A stretch of 64,000 nucleotides of DNA from G020354785 sp964461435 (GTDB taxonomy: Bacteria > Bacteroidota > Bacteroidia > Bacteroidales > UBA10428): contig CAYWUI010000002.1 in NCBI GenBank assembly GCA_964461435.1, forward strand, positions 62,001 to 126,000. Direction: 5' to 3'. Made by a program: the position numbers and the translations under genes. Shown here piece by piece: positions 17,758 to 26,781 of this stretch. Within the stretch, counting starts at the first letter, position 1. Every line of letters begins with the position of its first letter. The notes under the pieces were generated by a model. It saw nothing but the letters and a program-made list of their open reading frames with translations. It made no database searches and had not been told where the DNA came from.

Positions 17758-18681
17758 ATGAAAGCCAATAATATCCTTGAGACAATAGGCAATACTCCCC
17801 ATGTAAAAATAAATAACCTTTATAAAGGTAATTATGAGGTCTGGTTAAAACTTGAACGTGCAAATCCCGGTGGAAGTATCAAAGACCGCATAGCCCTGGC
17901 TATGGTTGAAGATGCTGAAAAGAAAGGAATACTTACCAGAGAGTCCGTTATTGTTGAACCTACTTCGGGAAATACGGGAATCGGACTGGCAATGGTGGCA
18001 GCGGTGAAAAAATATAAATTGATCCTGGTTATGCCCGAATCAATGTCAGTCGAGAGAAGAAATATAATGGCTGCCTATGGAGCTGAATTTGAACTCACTC
18101 CCAGAGATAAAGGTATGAAGGGCGCTATTGAAAAAGCGCAACAGATTGCATCAGAAAATCCAAAAGTGTGGATACCCTCACAGTTTGATAATAAAGCTAA
18201 CATTGAAATTCACAGGACAGTTACTGCGAACGAAATATTAAATGATTTTCCCGGGGGAATAGATTTTCTTATTACCGGTGTAGGGACAGGTGGTCATATA
18301 ACAGGAGTAGCAAAAACACTAAAGAAGTCGTTCCCGAAGCTGAAAGTTTTTGCAGTTGAGCCCGAATTGTCACCTGTTATTAGCGGCGGGCAGCCCGGCC
18401 CCCACCCCATTCAGGGAATAGGAGCAGGATTTATTCCCGAAAACCTCGACAAAAAACTTCTTGATGGTGTTATCCTGATATCAAAAGATGAAGCGTTTGA
18501 ATACGCTAAAAAAGCTGCCAGGGAAGAAGGAATATTCGGCGGAATATCATCGGGTGCGACTTTAGCGGCAGTGGCCAAAAAACTTCCTGAGATACCTGAA
18601 AAATCAGTAATCCTGGCATTTAATTACGATACCGGTGAAAGATACCTTTCAGTAGAAGGATTGTTCCGCAGTCCGGTATAA
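17758..18681 (+). CDS. cysK: Cysteine synthase (O-acetylserine sulfhydrylase)
   Basis: A 307-residue PLP enzyme that combines O-acetylserine with sulfide to give cysteine. The PLP lysine is in ANPGGSIKDRIAL (about Lys42). The substrate loop is PTSGNTGIGL and the phosphate-cradle loop is GVGTGGHITG. The segment HPIQGIGAGFIPENL and the C-terminal AREEGIFGGISSGATLAA are standard. It follows cysE, its metabolic partner. Length and all key residues are normal. Confidence 0.95.
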   Translation: MKANNILETIGNTPHVKINNLYKGNYEVWLKLERANPGGSIKDRIALAMVEDAEKKGILTRESVIVEPTSGNTGIGLAMVAAVKKYKLILVMPESMSVERRNIMAAYGAEFELTPRDKGMKGAIEKAQQIASENPKVWIPSQFDNKANIEIHRTVTANEILNDFPGGIDFLITGVGTGGHITGVAKTLKKSFPKLKVFAVEPELSPVISGGQPGPHPIQGIGAGFIPENLDKKLLDGVILISKDEAFEYAKKAAREEGIFGGISSGATLAAVAKKLPEIPEKSVILAFNYDTGERYLSVEGLFRSPV

Positions 18682-18700
18682 TTAAAATAATACCTCAAAT

Positions 18701-19267
18701 TCAGACTTTCGCTACACCGCCGGAAACAATGAACTTCATCGCATCGGCTGCAGGAATATCAAGCAAAGTGATGTGTTCCCTGGGGACTATAAACATTTCC
18801 CCTGAAAAATTATATGAGTGCGGAAAATATACCGATACCTTATCCCTGATACCTATGTCTGAAAGATCCTCCTGGGTTATAAATCCCATCTTTTCAAGAT
18901 TAGAAACCAGGTTGACCTTAACCATCACCGGCTGTTTGAACTTCTTCTCCTTCCCGACAAATGCCGATAATAAGTCCTTTATTGATGAATAAATTACCTT
19001 TATTAAGGGCGCACTCTTCATTATTCTGTCAACTAAAAGCCGTATCGGCCTGAAAAGGATAGTCTGCCCGACAAATCCCAGCAATGTTATGCCCGTAACT
19101 ATTATTAGTAATCCTGCACCCGGGATGTCAATGTCAAAAATTTTAACAATATAATGCCTTATCGGCTTGTCAATAAATGTGAAAACCAGGTAGACAATAT
19201 ACATTGTCACAGCAGTAGGTGCCAAATACAGCAACCCCTGGAAAAAATATCTGACTAACTTTTTCAT
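18701..19267 (-). CDS. DUF502 family membrane protein
   Basis: A 188-residue protein. It starts KKLVRYFFQGLLYLAPTAVT, with TM helices at about 12-32 and 50-72, and has the family signature with PLIKVIYSSIKDLLSAF. The C-terminal half is beta-rich with VSVYFPHSYNFSGEMFIVP. The family is widespread and its molecular role is not established. It is convergent with cysK, with only 19 bp between the stop codons. Confidence 0.88.
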   Translation of the reverse strand: MKKLVRYFFQGLLYLAPTAVTMYIVYLVFTFIDKPIRHYIVKIFDIDIPGAGLLIIVTGITLLGFVGQTILFRPIRLLVDRIMKSAPLIKVIYSSIKDLLSAFVGKEKKFKQPVMVKVNLVSNLEKMGFITQEDLSDIGIRDKVSVYFPHSYNFSGEMFIVPREHITLLDIPAADAMKFIVSGGVAKV

Positions 19268-19333
19268 ATATTTGTATTTTAGTTAAATAATTACCTGTGA
19301 AATTATTGTCTTTGATACTTAACAAATAATATT

Positions 19334-19690
19334 CTATAATGATTTCAGTTCTTCTAATTTTATTTTAGGTAGTTTTTGAACGACCATATTATATGATTTA
19401 TCAATCCAGCTAAAAATAAGTTTATCCCTTATTGTCCCGTCGATTACAACCGTATTCCAGTGCTCCTTGTTGAAGTGATAGGCAGGAGTAACTTCAGGAT
19501 GTTGTTCGCGTAGCTCCAGTGCCAGTTCCGGATCACACTTCAGGGTTAATCCCCTGCTATCCTCTGATAAGTCAAGCAAGGCAAACATTTTATCCATGAC
19601 TTTAAAAACTAAAGCTGTATCATTAAAAGGCAGGCTTTCAGTAACACCGGGCTTAGACAGACAATAGGTTCGGATTTCTTCAAAGTTCAT
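19334..19690 (-). CDS. MmcQ/YjbR family protein
   Basis: A 118-residue protein of the MmcQ/YjbR family, a CyaY-like fold thought to bind DNA. Signature parts are IRTYCLSKPGVTESLPFN, FKVMDKMFAL, LKCDPELALELREQHP and a C-terminal SYNMVVQKLPK. A 72-bp stretch covering CDPELALELREQHPEVTPAY is partly duplicated about 1.6 kb away in the same orientation (21097-21168), next to the DUF4143 gene. Function in the cell is not defined. Confidence 0.85.
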   Translation of the reverse strand: MNFEEIRTYCLSKPGVTESLPFNDTALVFKVMDKMFALLDLSEDSRGLTLKCDPELALELREQHPEVTPAYHFNKEHWNTVVIDGTIRDKLIFSWIDKSYNMVVQKLPKIKLEELKSL

Positions 19691-19860
19691 CTGACGTTTT
19701 TTGTATAATGCAAATATAAAAGATTCCTAATTTTTCTTGAGCATGTATATATTACTATACCATAAACGTAAAGTCATATCCTTTTACTTAAGCTGTAGTG
19801 TTGCAATGTTTGAATATCTCAAATCGGGAATAATTGAAATTAACTTCAATATTTTATTAT

Positions 19861-19886
19861 AAATTTTGAAGTAAACTTCAAAATTT
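19861..19886. promoter_or_regulatory. Operator-like perfect palindrome over the DUF4143 promoter
   Basis: AAATTTTGAAGT-AA-ACTTCAAAATTT is a perfect inverted repeat with 12-bp arms. It covers the TTTG (19865-19868) that would be the -33 box for the -7 element at 19889-19896 (20 bp spacing). A related partial motif, GAAATTAACTTC, lies about 20 bp upstream. The placement suits a repressor site. Confidence 0.6.
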
Positions 19887-19888
19887 TG

Positions 19889-19896
19889 TATATTTG
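19889..19896 (+). promoter_or_regulatory. -7 element of the DUF4143 ATPase gene
   Basis: TATATTTG, an exact TAnnTTTG match with a TTTG at proper spacing upstream, 20 bp before the TTG start codon. This is the best-formed promoter in the window. Confidence 0.55.
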
Positions 19897-19915
19897 TATA
19901 TTAATATAATATTTT

Positions 19916-21043
19916 TTGCATTTATTACGTGACATACGCCATCAGATTCAAAAAAACCTTTTCAAAGGTAAGGTCATTGTTATTTACGGTGCGAGAAGGG
20001 TTGGGAAAACGACATTATCAAAGCAATTATTAAAAGAATATCCACAAAGTAAATACATCAACTGTGAACTCCTGCAAAATAAAACAGTACTTGAAACCAC
20101 CAACAGCGAAAAACTAAAAGATTTAATCAGTAACCATAAGCTTGTTATTTTGGATGAAGCTCAGTCAATTCAGAATATTGGCCTTGTTTTAAAAATTATT
20201 GTCGATACTTTTCCGGAAATCCAGGTGATTGCAACTGGTTCTTCCAGCTTCGACCTGGCCAATGAAATAAGTGAACCACTTACAGGAAGAACCCGTAAAT
20301 TTGCACTATATCCTTTTTCGTTAAACGAAATTTCCCAGGTTTACTCACAAATAGATATAAATGCACGAATTGATAACATTTTACGTTTTGGTTTATATCC
20401 TGATGTGTATGATAAAAATGAAGAAGATTCCATAGAAGAGCTGAATGATATATCCAGCAGTTATTTGTACAAAGATGTATTACAATATCAAAATATCAAA
20501 AAGCCCAACCTCATAATTGATTTATTACGTGCTTTGGCTTTGCAGCTTGGTTCAGAGGTCTCGCTCCATGAACTGGCAAGACTATTAAAACAGAATTCGC
20601 ATACTGTCCTGAGATACATTGAATTACTGGAAAAAAGTTTTGTAATTTTCAGGTTACACGCATTTTCGCGCAATTTAAGAAACGAAATAAGCAAAAACCA
20701 AAAAATATATTTTTATGATTTGGGAATCAGGAATAGTTTAATACAAAATTTTAACCCATTGTTACTGCGAAATGATATTGGCGGAATTTGGGAGAATTTT
20801 TGCATAGTTGAAAGGATGAAATATCTTGAGAACAACAGGAAATTTGTAAATAAATATTTTTGGCGTACATACAGCCAAAAGGAAATCGACTATATTGAAG
20901 AACATAGCGGAATGTTGCATGCCTATGAATTTAAATATGCAACAGACAAAAAAGTGTCAATTCCAAAAGAGTTTGCCTATTCATACCCGGAACATTCCTT
21001 TAAGTTGATTAACCCGAATAATTTCAACCAATTATTCTCGTGA
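19916..21043 (+). CDS. AAA ATPase with DUF4143 domain
   Basis: A 375-residue protein. It opens with an AAA_14-type P-loop (VIYGARRVGKTTLSKQLL, about 22-39), Walker B KLVILDEAQ, and TGSSSFDLAN. A winged-helix-like segment follows (VSLHELARLLKQNSHTVLRY, about 215-234), then the DUF4143 domain with KIYFYDLGIRNSLI and a nuclease-like end with EIDYIEE and YEFKYA. The E-I-D-Y and E-F-K arrangement recalls PD-(D/E)XK folds. Start is TTG at 19916; no in-frame ATG fits. The gene is preceded by a palindromic operator and followed by a scar of gene fragments. These ATPases are highly variable in number and position among Bacteroidota and their function is unknown. Confidence 0.85.
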   Translation: MHLLRDIRHQIQKNLFKGKVIVIYGARRVGKTTLSKQLLKEYPQSKYINCELLQNKTVLETTNSEKLKDLISNHKLVILDEAQSIQNIGLVLKIIVDTFPEIQVIATGSSSFDLANEISEPLTGRTRKFALYPFSLNEISQVYSQIDINARIDNILRFGLYPDVYDKNEEDSIEELNDISSSYLYKDVLQYQNIKKPNLIIDLLRALALQLGSEVSLHELARLLKQNSHTVLRYIELLEKSFVIFRLHAFSRNLRNEISKNQKIYFYDLGIRNSLIQNFNPLLLRNDIGGIWENFCIVERMKYLENNRKFVNKYFWRTYSQKEIDYIEEHSGMLHAYEFKYATDKKVSIPKEFAYSYPEHSFKLINPNNFNQLFS

Positions 21044-21096
21044 TCTAAATTTCCCATAGATAACCTTTTCACAGTATATTAAAAATGGATAATGAC

Positions 21097-21168
21097 TTTG
21101 TTGAAGTGATATGCCGGAGTAACTTCAGGATGTTGTTCACGTAATTCAATAGCCAGTTCGGGATCACA
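21097..21168 (-). pseudogene. Fragment of an MmcQ/YjbR gene
   Basis: This 72-bp stretch aligns without gaps to 19466-19537 in the intact mmcQ-like gene, with about 62 of 72 bases matching by eye. On the minus strand it encodes CDPELAIELREQHPEVTPAY and then diverges. It keeps only the middle of the gene, fused at its upstream side to the remnant of an unrelated lipoprotein gene. Confidence 0.75.
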
Positions 21169-21476
21169 TGCGGAGGAATCTGGCCTTTAAAGGTTTCCAG
21201 GTATTTCGCAAGGGTGTCATATCCACTTACAGAATTCTGTGCACCAAGGTCATCGATCCAGATGACATCCTGTGCTGCACATTCCATGAAGCCCATTGGA
21301 TCGCCCGAAGCCCACTTCTCATTTGCGAACTTTATCTTTTACATGATGGCAGCTTTTGCCTCATCAACAGTTGGTGGTTTCGGCTCATTTTTGTATGAAA
21401 CAAGGAACAGAGAAAGGATTAGAACTAAAACAGTACTTTGCAGAAATTTGGTTGTTGTCAGGATTTTGTTTTTCAT
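21169..21476 (-). pseudogene. Broken lipoprotein gene with SnoaL/NTF2-like domain
   Basis: Translating the minus strand from ATG 21474-21476 gives a signal peptide (LVLILSLFLVSYKNEPKP) with Tyr where a lipobox Cys would be expected (LVSC). After EAKAAIM comes an in-frame TAA, and the frame continues with ANEKWASGDPMGFMECAAQD and VIWIDDLGAQNSVSGYD, typical of the DUF4440/SnoaL-like ketosteroid-isomerase fold. The sequence then runs into the mmcQ fragment. Three separate defects (lost lipobox, internal stop, missing C-terminus) mark it as dead. The rest of the gene-free stretch 21044-21532 holds nothing else I can recognise. Confidence 0.7.
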
Positions 21477-21532
21477 AAAGGTGGAGTTTTTGGAGACAAT
21501 ATTCATGGATATCTTCAATATTCATTTTTGTT

Positions 21533-21901
21533 TTAATTAATACCTGAATAAAAAGCCTCTTTTATATGATTAATATTCTGCTTATGACCATTAATAATAA
21601 CCGAGATAATATCAAACCTTGCTTCCAGATCAATGTTATTGGAAATAATATATTCTTCAGCTGCGTCAATTAATAATCTCTGCTTTTGAACATTTACTGC
21701 TTCAACAGGATTACCGGAATAAATACCGGTACGGGTCTTAACCTCTATAAAAACTATTTCATTATTATCCTGTGCAATAATATCAACTTCCCTGTGACTG
21801 GTCCTCCAGTTTTTCTCCAGTATCCTGTACCCGTTAAGCTTTAAATATTCTATTGCCAGCGATTCCCCTCTCTTTCCAAGTTCAATACGTTCTGACATCA
21901 A
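21533..21901 (-). CDS. YraN family protein (UPF0102)
   Basis: A 122-residue endonuclease-like protein of the YraN family. The start LGKRGESLAIEYLKLNGYRIL and the core REVDIIAQDNNEIVFIEVKTRTG carry the D...E-x-K triad of a restriction-endonuclease fold. Its role is unclear; it may act in recombination or repair. It is 10 bp downstream of the LD-carboxypeptidase gene in the same direction, so they likely form a transcript. Confidence 0.9.
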   Translation of the reverse strand: MMSERIELGKRGESLAIEYLKLNGYRILEKNWRTSHREVDIIAQDNNEIVFIEVKTRTGIYSGNPVEAVNVQKQRLLIDAAEEYIISNNIDLEARFDIISVIINGHKQNINHIKEAFYSGIN

Positions 21902-21911
21902 TTACTAAAGA

Positions 21912-22817
21912 TTATTCAAAAATTAATTTACTTGCCTGGGGATCCACGGTCATTTTTATTCTTCTGCCTAATATTAATGCCATGTTTGGCTTAACGTGCC
22001 CTGTGGGAAAATTAAAAATAACCGGGTACCTGTAATCCTTAACTTCCCTATGTATTATTTCGCAAGCATTCTCTCCGAAGGCAACGGGCGAATCCTTCAT
22101 CCTGCTCATGTGTCCTACCACCAGTCCCCTCAAATTATCGAGCTTTCCGCTAAGCTTTAAATTTGAAATCATCCTGTCAACATGATAAAGGTATTCATTA
22201 ACATCTTCAATAAAAAGAATTTTATCATCCGTCTCAATTTCAAGATTTGTTCCCTGCAAGCTGTATAAAACTGATAAATTGCCGCCAACCAGGGTGCCCT
22301 CTGCTTCCCCATAGCTGTTTAGAGAATGAGAAGGTATTTCGTAATTTATATTCTCCCCGAACAAAACATTCTTTAATGAATTAAGGGATTTACTCTCAAT
22401 CTCGCTCTCAGAAAAGCTCCCGGGCATTAAAGCATGTATGCTTTCACATTTAATATTCTTCTGTAAACATGTATGAAAAACAGTGATATCACTAAATCCC
22501 ACAATCCATTTTGGGTTTTGTATGAATTTCCTGAAATCTATTTTATTAATGATTCTTATTGTACCATATCCGCCTCTTGCACAAATTACAGCCCTGATAT
22601 CCTGCCTGTCAATAATATCCTGAAAATCATCTTTACGCTGCTTGTCACTGCCGGCAAAAGTATTTTTCCTTTTAAAAATATTCCTGCCTGTCACAACATC
22701 CAGCCCCCAGCCATTAAAAACTTTTATAGCATGTGCTACCTTCTTCTGGGATATCATCCCGGCCGGAGCAACGATGCCGATTTTGTCATTTTTCTGTAAA
22801 AAAGGAGGCGTAATCAT
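21912..22817 (-). CDS. LD-carboxypeptidase (peptidase S66)
   Basis: A 301-residue enzyme that trims the terminal D-alanine from tetrapeptides of recycled peptidoglycan, in the cytoplasm. The catalytic Ser is in IVGFSDITVFH (about residue 108), the charged signature is FIEDVNEYLYHVDRM, and the catalytic His is in PTGHVKPNMALILG, completing the Ser-Glu-His set of family S66. There is no signal peptide. YraN follows closely. The divergent neighbour is metG, with about 108 bp between the starts. Confidence 0.92.
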   Translation of the reverse strand: MITPPFLQKNDKIGIVAPAGMISQKKVAHAIKVFNGWGLDVVTGRNIFKRKNTFAGSDKQRKDDFQDIIDRQDIRAVICARGGYGTIRIINKIDFRKFIQNPKWIVGFSDITVFHTCLQKNIKCESIHALMPGSFSESEIESKSLNSLKNVLFGENINYEIPSHSLNSYGEAEGTLVGGNLSVLYSLQGTNLEIETDDKILFIEDVNEYLYHVDRMISNLKLSGKLDNLRGLVVGHMSRMKDSPVAFGENACEIIHREVKDYRYPVIFNFPTGHVKPNMALILGRRIKMTVDPQASKLIFE

Positions 22818-22925
22818 AACCCAATCTATTTTCTTAAATCATCAGGTTTAAATATCTTTGGCAATTTAATAAATCTTTATATACTTTACAGAAAATTAAT
22901 TGCCACTTAAAATTTTTGGCCTGAA

Positions 22926-24959
22926 ATGAATAATTATAAGCGCCATCTGGTAACGGCAGCACTTCCCTATGCAAACGGACCAATACATATAGGGCATCTG
23001 GCCGGAGCTTATATTCCTGCTGATATCTATGTAAGATACCTGAGACTTAAGAATGAAGATGTAGTTTTTATTTGTGGCTCGGATGAACACGGAGTGCCTA
23101 TAACCATCAAAGCCAGGCAGGAAGGAGTTACACCCCGGGATATTGTCGACAGGTATCATAATATGAACAGGAAGGCATTTGCAGATTTCGGAATTTCTTT
23201 TGACATATACTCAAGAACAACATCAGAAACACACTATCATTTGGCATCTGAGTTCTTTACCAGGCTCTATAAAAATGGTGAATTCATAGAAAAAACAACT
23301 AAACAGTATTACGACGAAGAGGCCGGCCAGTATCTTGCCGACAGATATATTACAGGCATATGTCCTCATTGCGGGAACGACTCTGCCTATGGTGATCAAT
23401 GTGAAAACTGCGGCACATCACTTAGTCCCACTGATCTGATTAACCCAAAATCAACCATCAGCGGGTCAGAACCTGTCCTGAGAAAGACCAAACACTGGTT
23501 TTTGCCACTGGATAAACATGAAGGATTTCTAAAGAAATGGATTCTTGACGAACATAAAAACTGGAAAGCCAATGTATATGGCCAGTGCAAATCATGGCTT
23601 GACCAGGGACTTCAGCCACGTGCTGTAAGCCGTGACCTCGACTGGGGTATCCCTGTCCCTTTAAAAGGAGCCGAAGGAAAAGTGCTGTATGTCTGGTTTG
23701 ACGCCCCAATAGGCTATATATCAGCAACAAAAGATCTGACAGCTGAGTGGGAAAAATACTGGAAAGATAAGGAGACGAAACTTGTTCATTTTATCGGAAA
23801 AGATAATATTGTATTTCATTGCATTATATTCCCTATAATGCTCAAAGCCGAAGGGAGTTATATACTTCCTGACAATGTGCCTGCCAACGAATTCCTTAAT
23901 CTTGAAGGTGATAAAATATCAACTTCCCGCAACTGGGCCGTATGGCTGCACGAATACCTGGAGGAATTTGAGGGCAAACAGGACGTCCTTCGTTATGTTT
24001 TGTGTGCCAATGCCCCGGAAACCAAGGATAATGACTTTACATGGAAAGATTTTCAGAACAGAAACAATAATGAACTTGTTGCTATTCTTGGTAACTTCGT
24101 TAACAGAACACTGGTGCTGACACATAAATACTTTGGAGGCAAAGTGCCTGAAATTAAAGATATTACAGATTATGACAGAAAAACAATCAATGAAATAGCA
24201 AAAATTAAACTATCTGTTGAAAATAGTATCGAAAATTTCCGCTTCAGGGAAGGATTAAAATATGCTATGGATTATGCCAGGCTGGGAAATAAATACCTTG
24301 CTGACACCGAACCCTGGAATATAATAAAAACCAGCGAAGACAGGGTCAGTACTATTCTGTACATATCATTGCAGATAACAGCAAATATATCGGCAATCAC
24401 TGATCCTTTCCTTCCGTTTACCTCAGGTAAACTGGCAGGATACCTTAATATCAAGAAACTATCATGGGATGCGGCAGGTAATATAGATATAATACCCTCC
24501 GGGCACCGGATAAATAAACCAGGTTTACTGTTTGAAAAAATTGAAGATCCTGAAATTGAAATTCAACTTAAAAAATTAGAGGCAGTTAAAACTAAAAATA
24601 AAAACACTAAAACCATGATTAAGCCACAAAAAGAGAATATAAATTTTGATGATTTTACAAAGCTCGATATCAGAGTGGGCCGTATTCTGGAAGCTGTAAA
24701 AGTACCCAAAACAAAGAAACTGCTGGAACTGAAAATAGATACGGGAATGGACAAACGTACAGTCGTTGCGGGAATCGCTGAAGATTTCGACCCCGGGAAA
24801 ATAATCGGGAAGCAGGTAAGCATACTTGTGAACCTTGAGCCCAGAGAGATTAAAGGCATCAGATCACAGGGCATGATCCTAATGGCTGAGGATTCAAGAG
24901 GCAAATTAACATTTGTTTCTCCCGAAGAACCGACTGAAGAAGGAGCCGACATAAAATAG
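22926..24959 (+). CDS. metG: Methionyl-tRNA synthetase
   Basis: A 677-residue enzyme charging tRNA-Met. The class I motif is PYANGPIHIGHLAG (HIGH at 21-24), the zinc knuckle CPHCGNDSAYGDQCENCG lies at about 146-163, and the KMSKS-equivalent is GDKISTSRN near residue 330. A C-terminal Trbp111/EMAP-type tRNA-binding domain starts around residue 575 (FDDFTKLDIRVGRILEA) and supports dimerisation. A possible -7 element TATCTTTG is at 22853-22860. The stop codon abuts a methyltransferase gene. Confidence 0.97.
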   Translation: MNNYKRHLVTAALPYANGPIHIGHLAGAYIPADIYVRYLRLKNEDVVFICGSDEHGVPITIKARQEGVTPRDIVDRYHNMNRKAFADFGISFDIYSRTTSETHYHLASEFFTRLYKNGEFIEKTTKQYYDEEAGQYLADRYITGICPHCGNDSAYGDQCENCGTSLSPTDLINPKSTISGSEPVLRKTKHWFLPLDKHEGFLKKWILDEHKNWKANVYGQCKSWLDQGLQPRAVSRDLDWGIPVPLKGAEGKVLYVWFDAPIGYISATKDLTAEWEKYWKDKETKLVHFIGKDNIVFHCIIFPIMLKAEGSYILPDNVPANEFLNLEGDKISTSRNWAVWLHEYLEEFEGKQDVLRYVLCANAPETKDNDFTWKDFQNRNNNELVAILGNFVNRTLVLTHKYFGGKVPEIKDITDYDRKTINEIAKIKLSVENSIENFRFREGLKYAMDYARLGNKYLADTEPWNIIKTSEDRVSTILYISLQITANISAITDPFLPFTSGKLAGYLNIKKLSWDAAGNIDIIPSGHRINKPGLLFEKIEDPEIEIQLKKLEAVKTKNKNTKTMIKPQKENINFDDFTKLDIRVGRILEAVKVPKTKKLLELKIDTGMDKRTVVAGIAEDFDPGKIIGKQVSILVNLEPREIKGIRSQGMILMAEDSRGKLTFVSPEEPTEEGADIK

Positions 24960-24961
24960 TG

Positions 24962-25762
24962 ATGAGCAGAGCATTTTTTTCATTGATATTAAGAAACCTG
25001 GGGTTAATCTATTTTGGAGATAAGATCAGATACATTTTGCATTACCTTAAAAACTTCGGGGCCAATAAAAAATTCAGGCAGTCCAATCCTGGTATACAGA
25101 TGCCTCCGGACTATCTTATTTATGAATCCTTTAGGATAGATTACAATAAATATTATTACGGGGGACTGGAAACCGGCAAGTGGCTGATATCAATGCTGGA
25201 AAAACATATTGTTTTGAAAAATATTGCTATCCTTGACTGGGGTTGCGGACCCGGTAGAATAGCAAGGCACCTTCCCGCCCTGCTCGATAAATCATGCAGA
25301 ATACATGGTGCCGATAATAACGCGGAATCAATAAAATGGTGCCGTGAACATATTAAAGGAGTTAATTTTTCAAGGAACAGTATGTCTCCGCCTGTGATGT
25401 TCGATGACAGCTCTTTTGATATAATCCTTGGAATATCTGTTCTTACCCACCTTTCTGAAAAAATGCACGATGCCTGGTTTAATGAATTATTAAGAATTGC
25501 CCGTCGTAACGGCATTATCTTATTATCAACGCAGGGAAAAGCATTCCTGGGAATACTATCGAAAGACGAGATAAAAAAATTCAATGACGGCAAACTGGTT
25601 GCCAGGGGAAAAACAAGGGAAGGCCACAGGACTTACTCGGCCTTTCATTCACAAGCCTACATAAAAAAATTAATATATCCAAATAAAATACTTGAGTTTA
25701 TTGAAGGCGGCAAATCAAAAGGAAAACCTCAGCAGGACATATGGATAATACAGGCCACCTGA
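24962..25762 (+). CDS. Class I SAM methyltransferase
   Basis: A protein of 266 residues. Motif I is ILDWGCGPGRIARHLPAL, with IHGADNNAESIKW and FDIILGISVLTHLSE further on, and a post-motif region ARRNGIILLSTQGKAF. The HL tail and the N-terminal hydrophobic start (SRAFFSLILRNLGL) are like methyltransferases in lipid or surface glycan pathways. The substrate is unknown. ATG at 24962 is chosen; a GTG one codon earlier overlaps the metG stop. It is probably translated from the metG transcript. Confidence 0.8.
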   Translation: MSRAFFSLILRNLGLIYFGDKIRYILHYLKNFGANKKFRQSNPGIQMPPDYLIYESFRIDYNKYYYGGLETGKWLISMLEKHIVLKNIAILDWGCGPGRIARHLPALLDKSCRIHGADNNAESIKWCREHIKGVNFSRNSMSPPVMFDDSSFDIILGISVLTHLSEKMHDAWFNELLRIARRNGIILLSTQGKAFLGILSKDEIKKFNDGKLVARGKTREGHRTYSAFHSQAYIKKLIYPNKILEFIEGGKSKGKPQQDIWIIQAT

Positions 25763-25776
25763 TGCGGGATTTATCA

Positions 25777-26781
25777 TTATATGCTCAAAATCCAGACCGT
25801 ACGGTTCAGATCTTTACGAATCCTTTCCAGTTCACGTATAGCTATATTCCGGTTGTCAAAAGAAGAAAGTGTAACCCTGTAATATCCGTTTTTGGTCTGA
25901 AGAATCTGAGGATTATATCCGTGATTCAACAGGTCTGTTTTTAACTTCCGGGCATTATCAAGCCTCTTAAAGCTTCCTGCTACAAGGTAATACTTGTTTG
26001 TCTGGCTTATTATATCTTCATCATACTTCTTTTCAGGTTCACTGTAAAAAAGAGCAACCTCCTTTTTTGTGGCATTGTCAATTATCTGCTCTAAATTTTT
26101 TACAGAATCCTGCTTTACTATTTTGCGTTTGCCGAAGACAATCTTTTCATTCTCCTTATTCCGAAGGCTATCTGATTTGCCGGCAACCAAAAAGCCGAAA
26201 TTCAGGTTGTATAAATAATTCGAATCCGTTAAAGGAACCATCAATATCAACAGTAGAATTATAATTATAACACTGGCAGCAATCCAGAAACCTGTTTGCT
26301 TACGGTTAATAATTTTAACAGGCGGGGTTCTTATTCCCGAATCGTCAATAGTGCCGGTTTTTTCAAGTTCATCTAATTCGAGATTCATTAATCCGTAAGA
26401 ATCTATAAGATAGTTCTCATCACTGAAAGAATAAAACAATACTTCGCCGCTATTTATATCTTTAACAAATGTTCCCAAACCTTCAAAAACAACTTTCTCT
26501 CCACTGTCAAGCCTGCCATTTATTTCGTTGACAAAGTCTTCAACCAGTCTTCGTGCTCTTGTATTAAATGTCTTGTTTTTCCGGGCAATATAGTTCACCA
26601 GAAGCCCGTTATCTCTTTTAAGTTCCCTGTGAAACTCTATCTCTTTTGAAGGAGGAGCCAGTATCTTTTTCCCGGGATCAATTTTTGCAGGACGGTATTT
26701 TGTGATAAATCCTCCGAACTGAGGCAGTATAACACACTCATTCGTTAATATCAATTCCTTTATATGAGCAGCGATATCCAA
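25777..26781 (-). CDS. HU-domain (CCDC81-like) and SPOR-domain membrane protein
   Basis: A 334-residue protein of mixed architecture. The N-terminal part (about 1-140) has the prokaryotic HU/CCDC81-like fold, with ILTNECVILPQFGGFITKY, PPSKEIEFHRELKRDNGLL and FEGLGTFVKD. A TM helix follows at about 167-187 (FWIAASVIIIILLLILMV). A linker leads to a C-terminal SPOR domain (about 262-334: KYYLVAGSFKRLDNARK, PQILQTKNGYYRVTLSSF) that binds denuded septal glycan in the periplasm. This places the HU part in the cytoplasm and the SPOR part outside, so it may link chromosome or cytoplasmic cues to the division septum; that is inference. Confidence 0.87.
   Translation of the reverse strand: MDIAAHIKELILTNECVILPQFGGFITKYRPAKIDPGKKILAPPSKEIEFHRELKRDNGLLVNYIARKNKTFNTRARRLVEDFVNEINGRLDSGEKVVFEGLGTFVKDINSGEVLFYSFSDENYLIDSYGLMNLELDELEKTGTIDDSGIRTPPVKIINRKQTGFWIAASVIIIILLLILMVPLTDSNYLYNLNFGFLVAGKSDSLRNKENEKIVFGKRKIVKQDSVKNLEQIIDNATKKEVALFYSEPEKKYDEDIISQTNKYYLVAGSFKRLDNARKLKTDLLNHGYNPQILQTKNGYYRVTLSSFDNRNIAIRELERIRKDLNRTVWILSI

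Noticed and set aside
21168..21540. Plus-strand open frames over the scar region
   Set aside because: They are antisense to the lipoprotein remnant. Their translations have no recognisable features, while the minus strand reads as a broken SnoaL-like lipoprotein.
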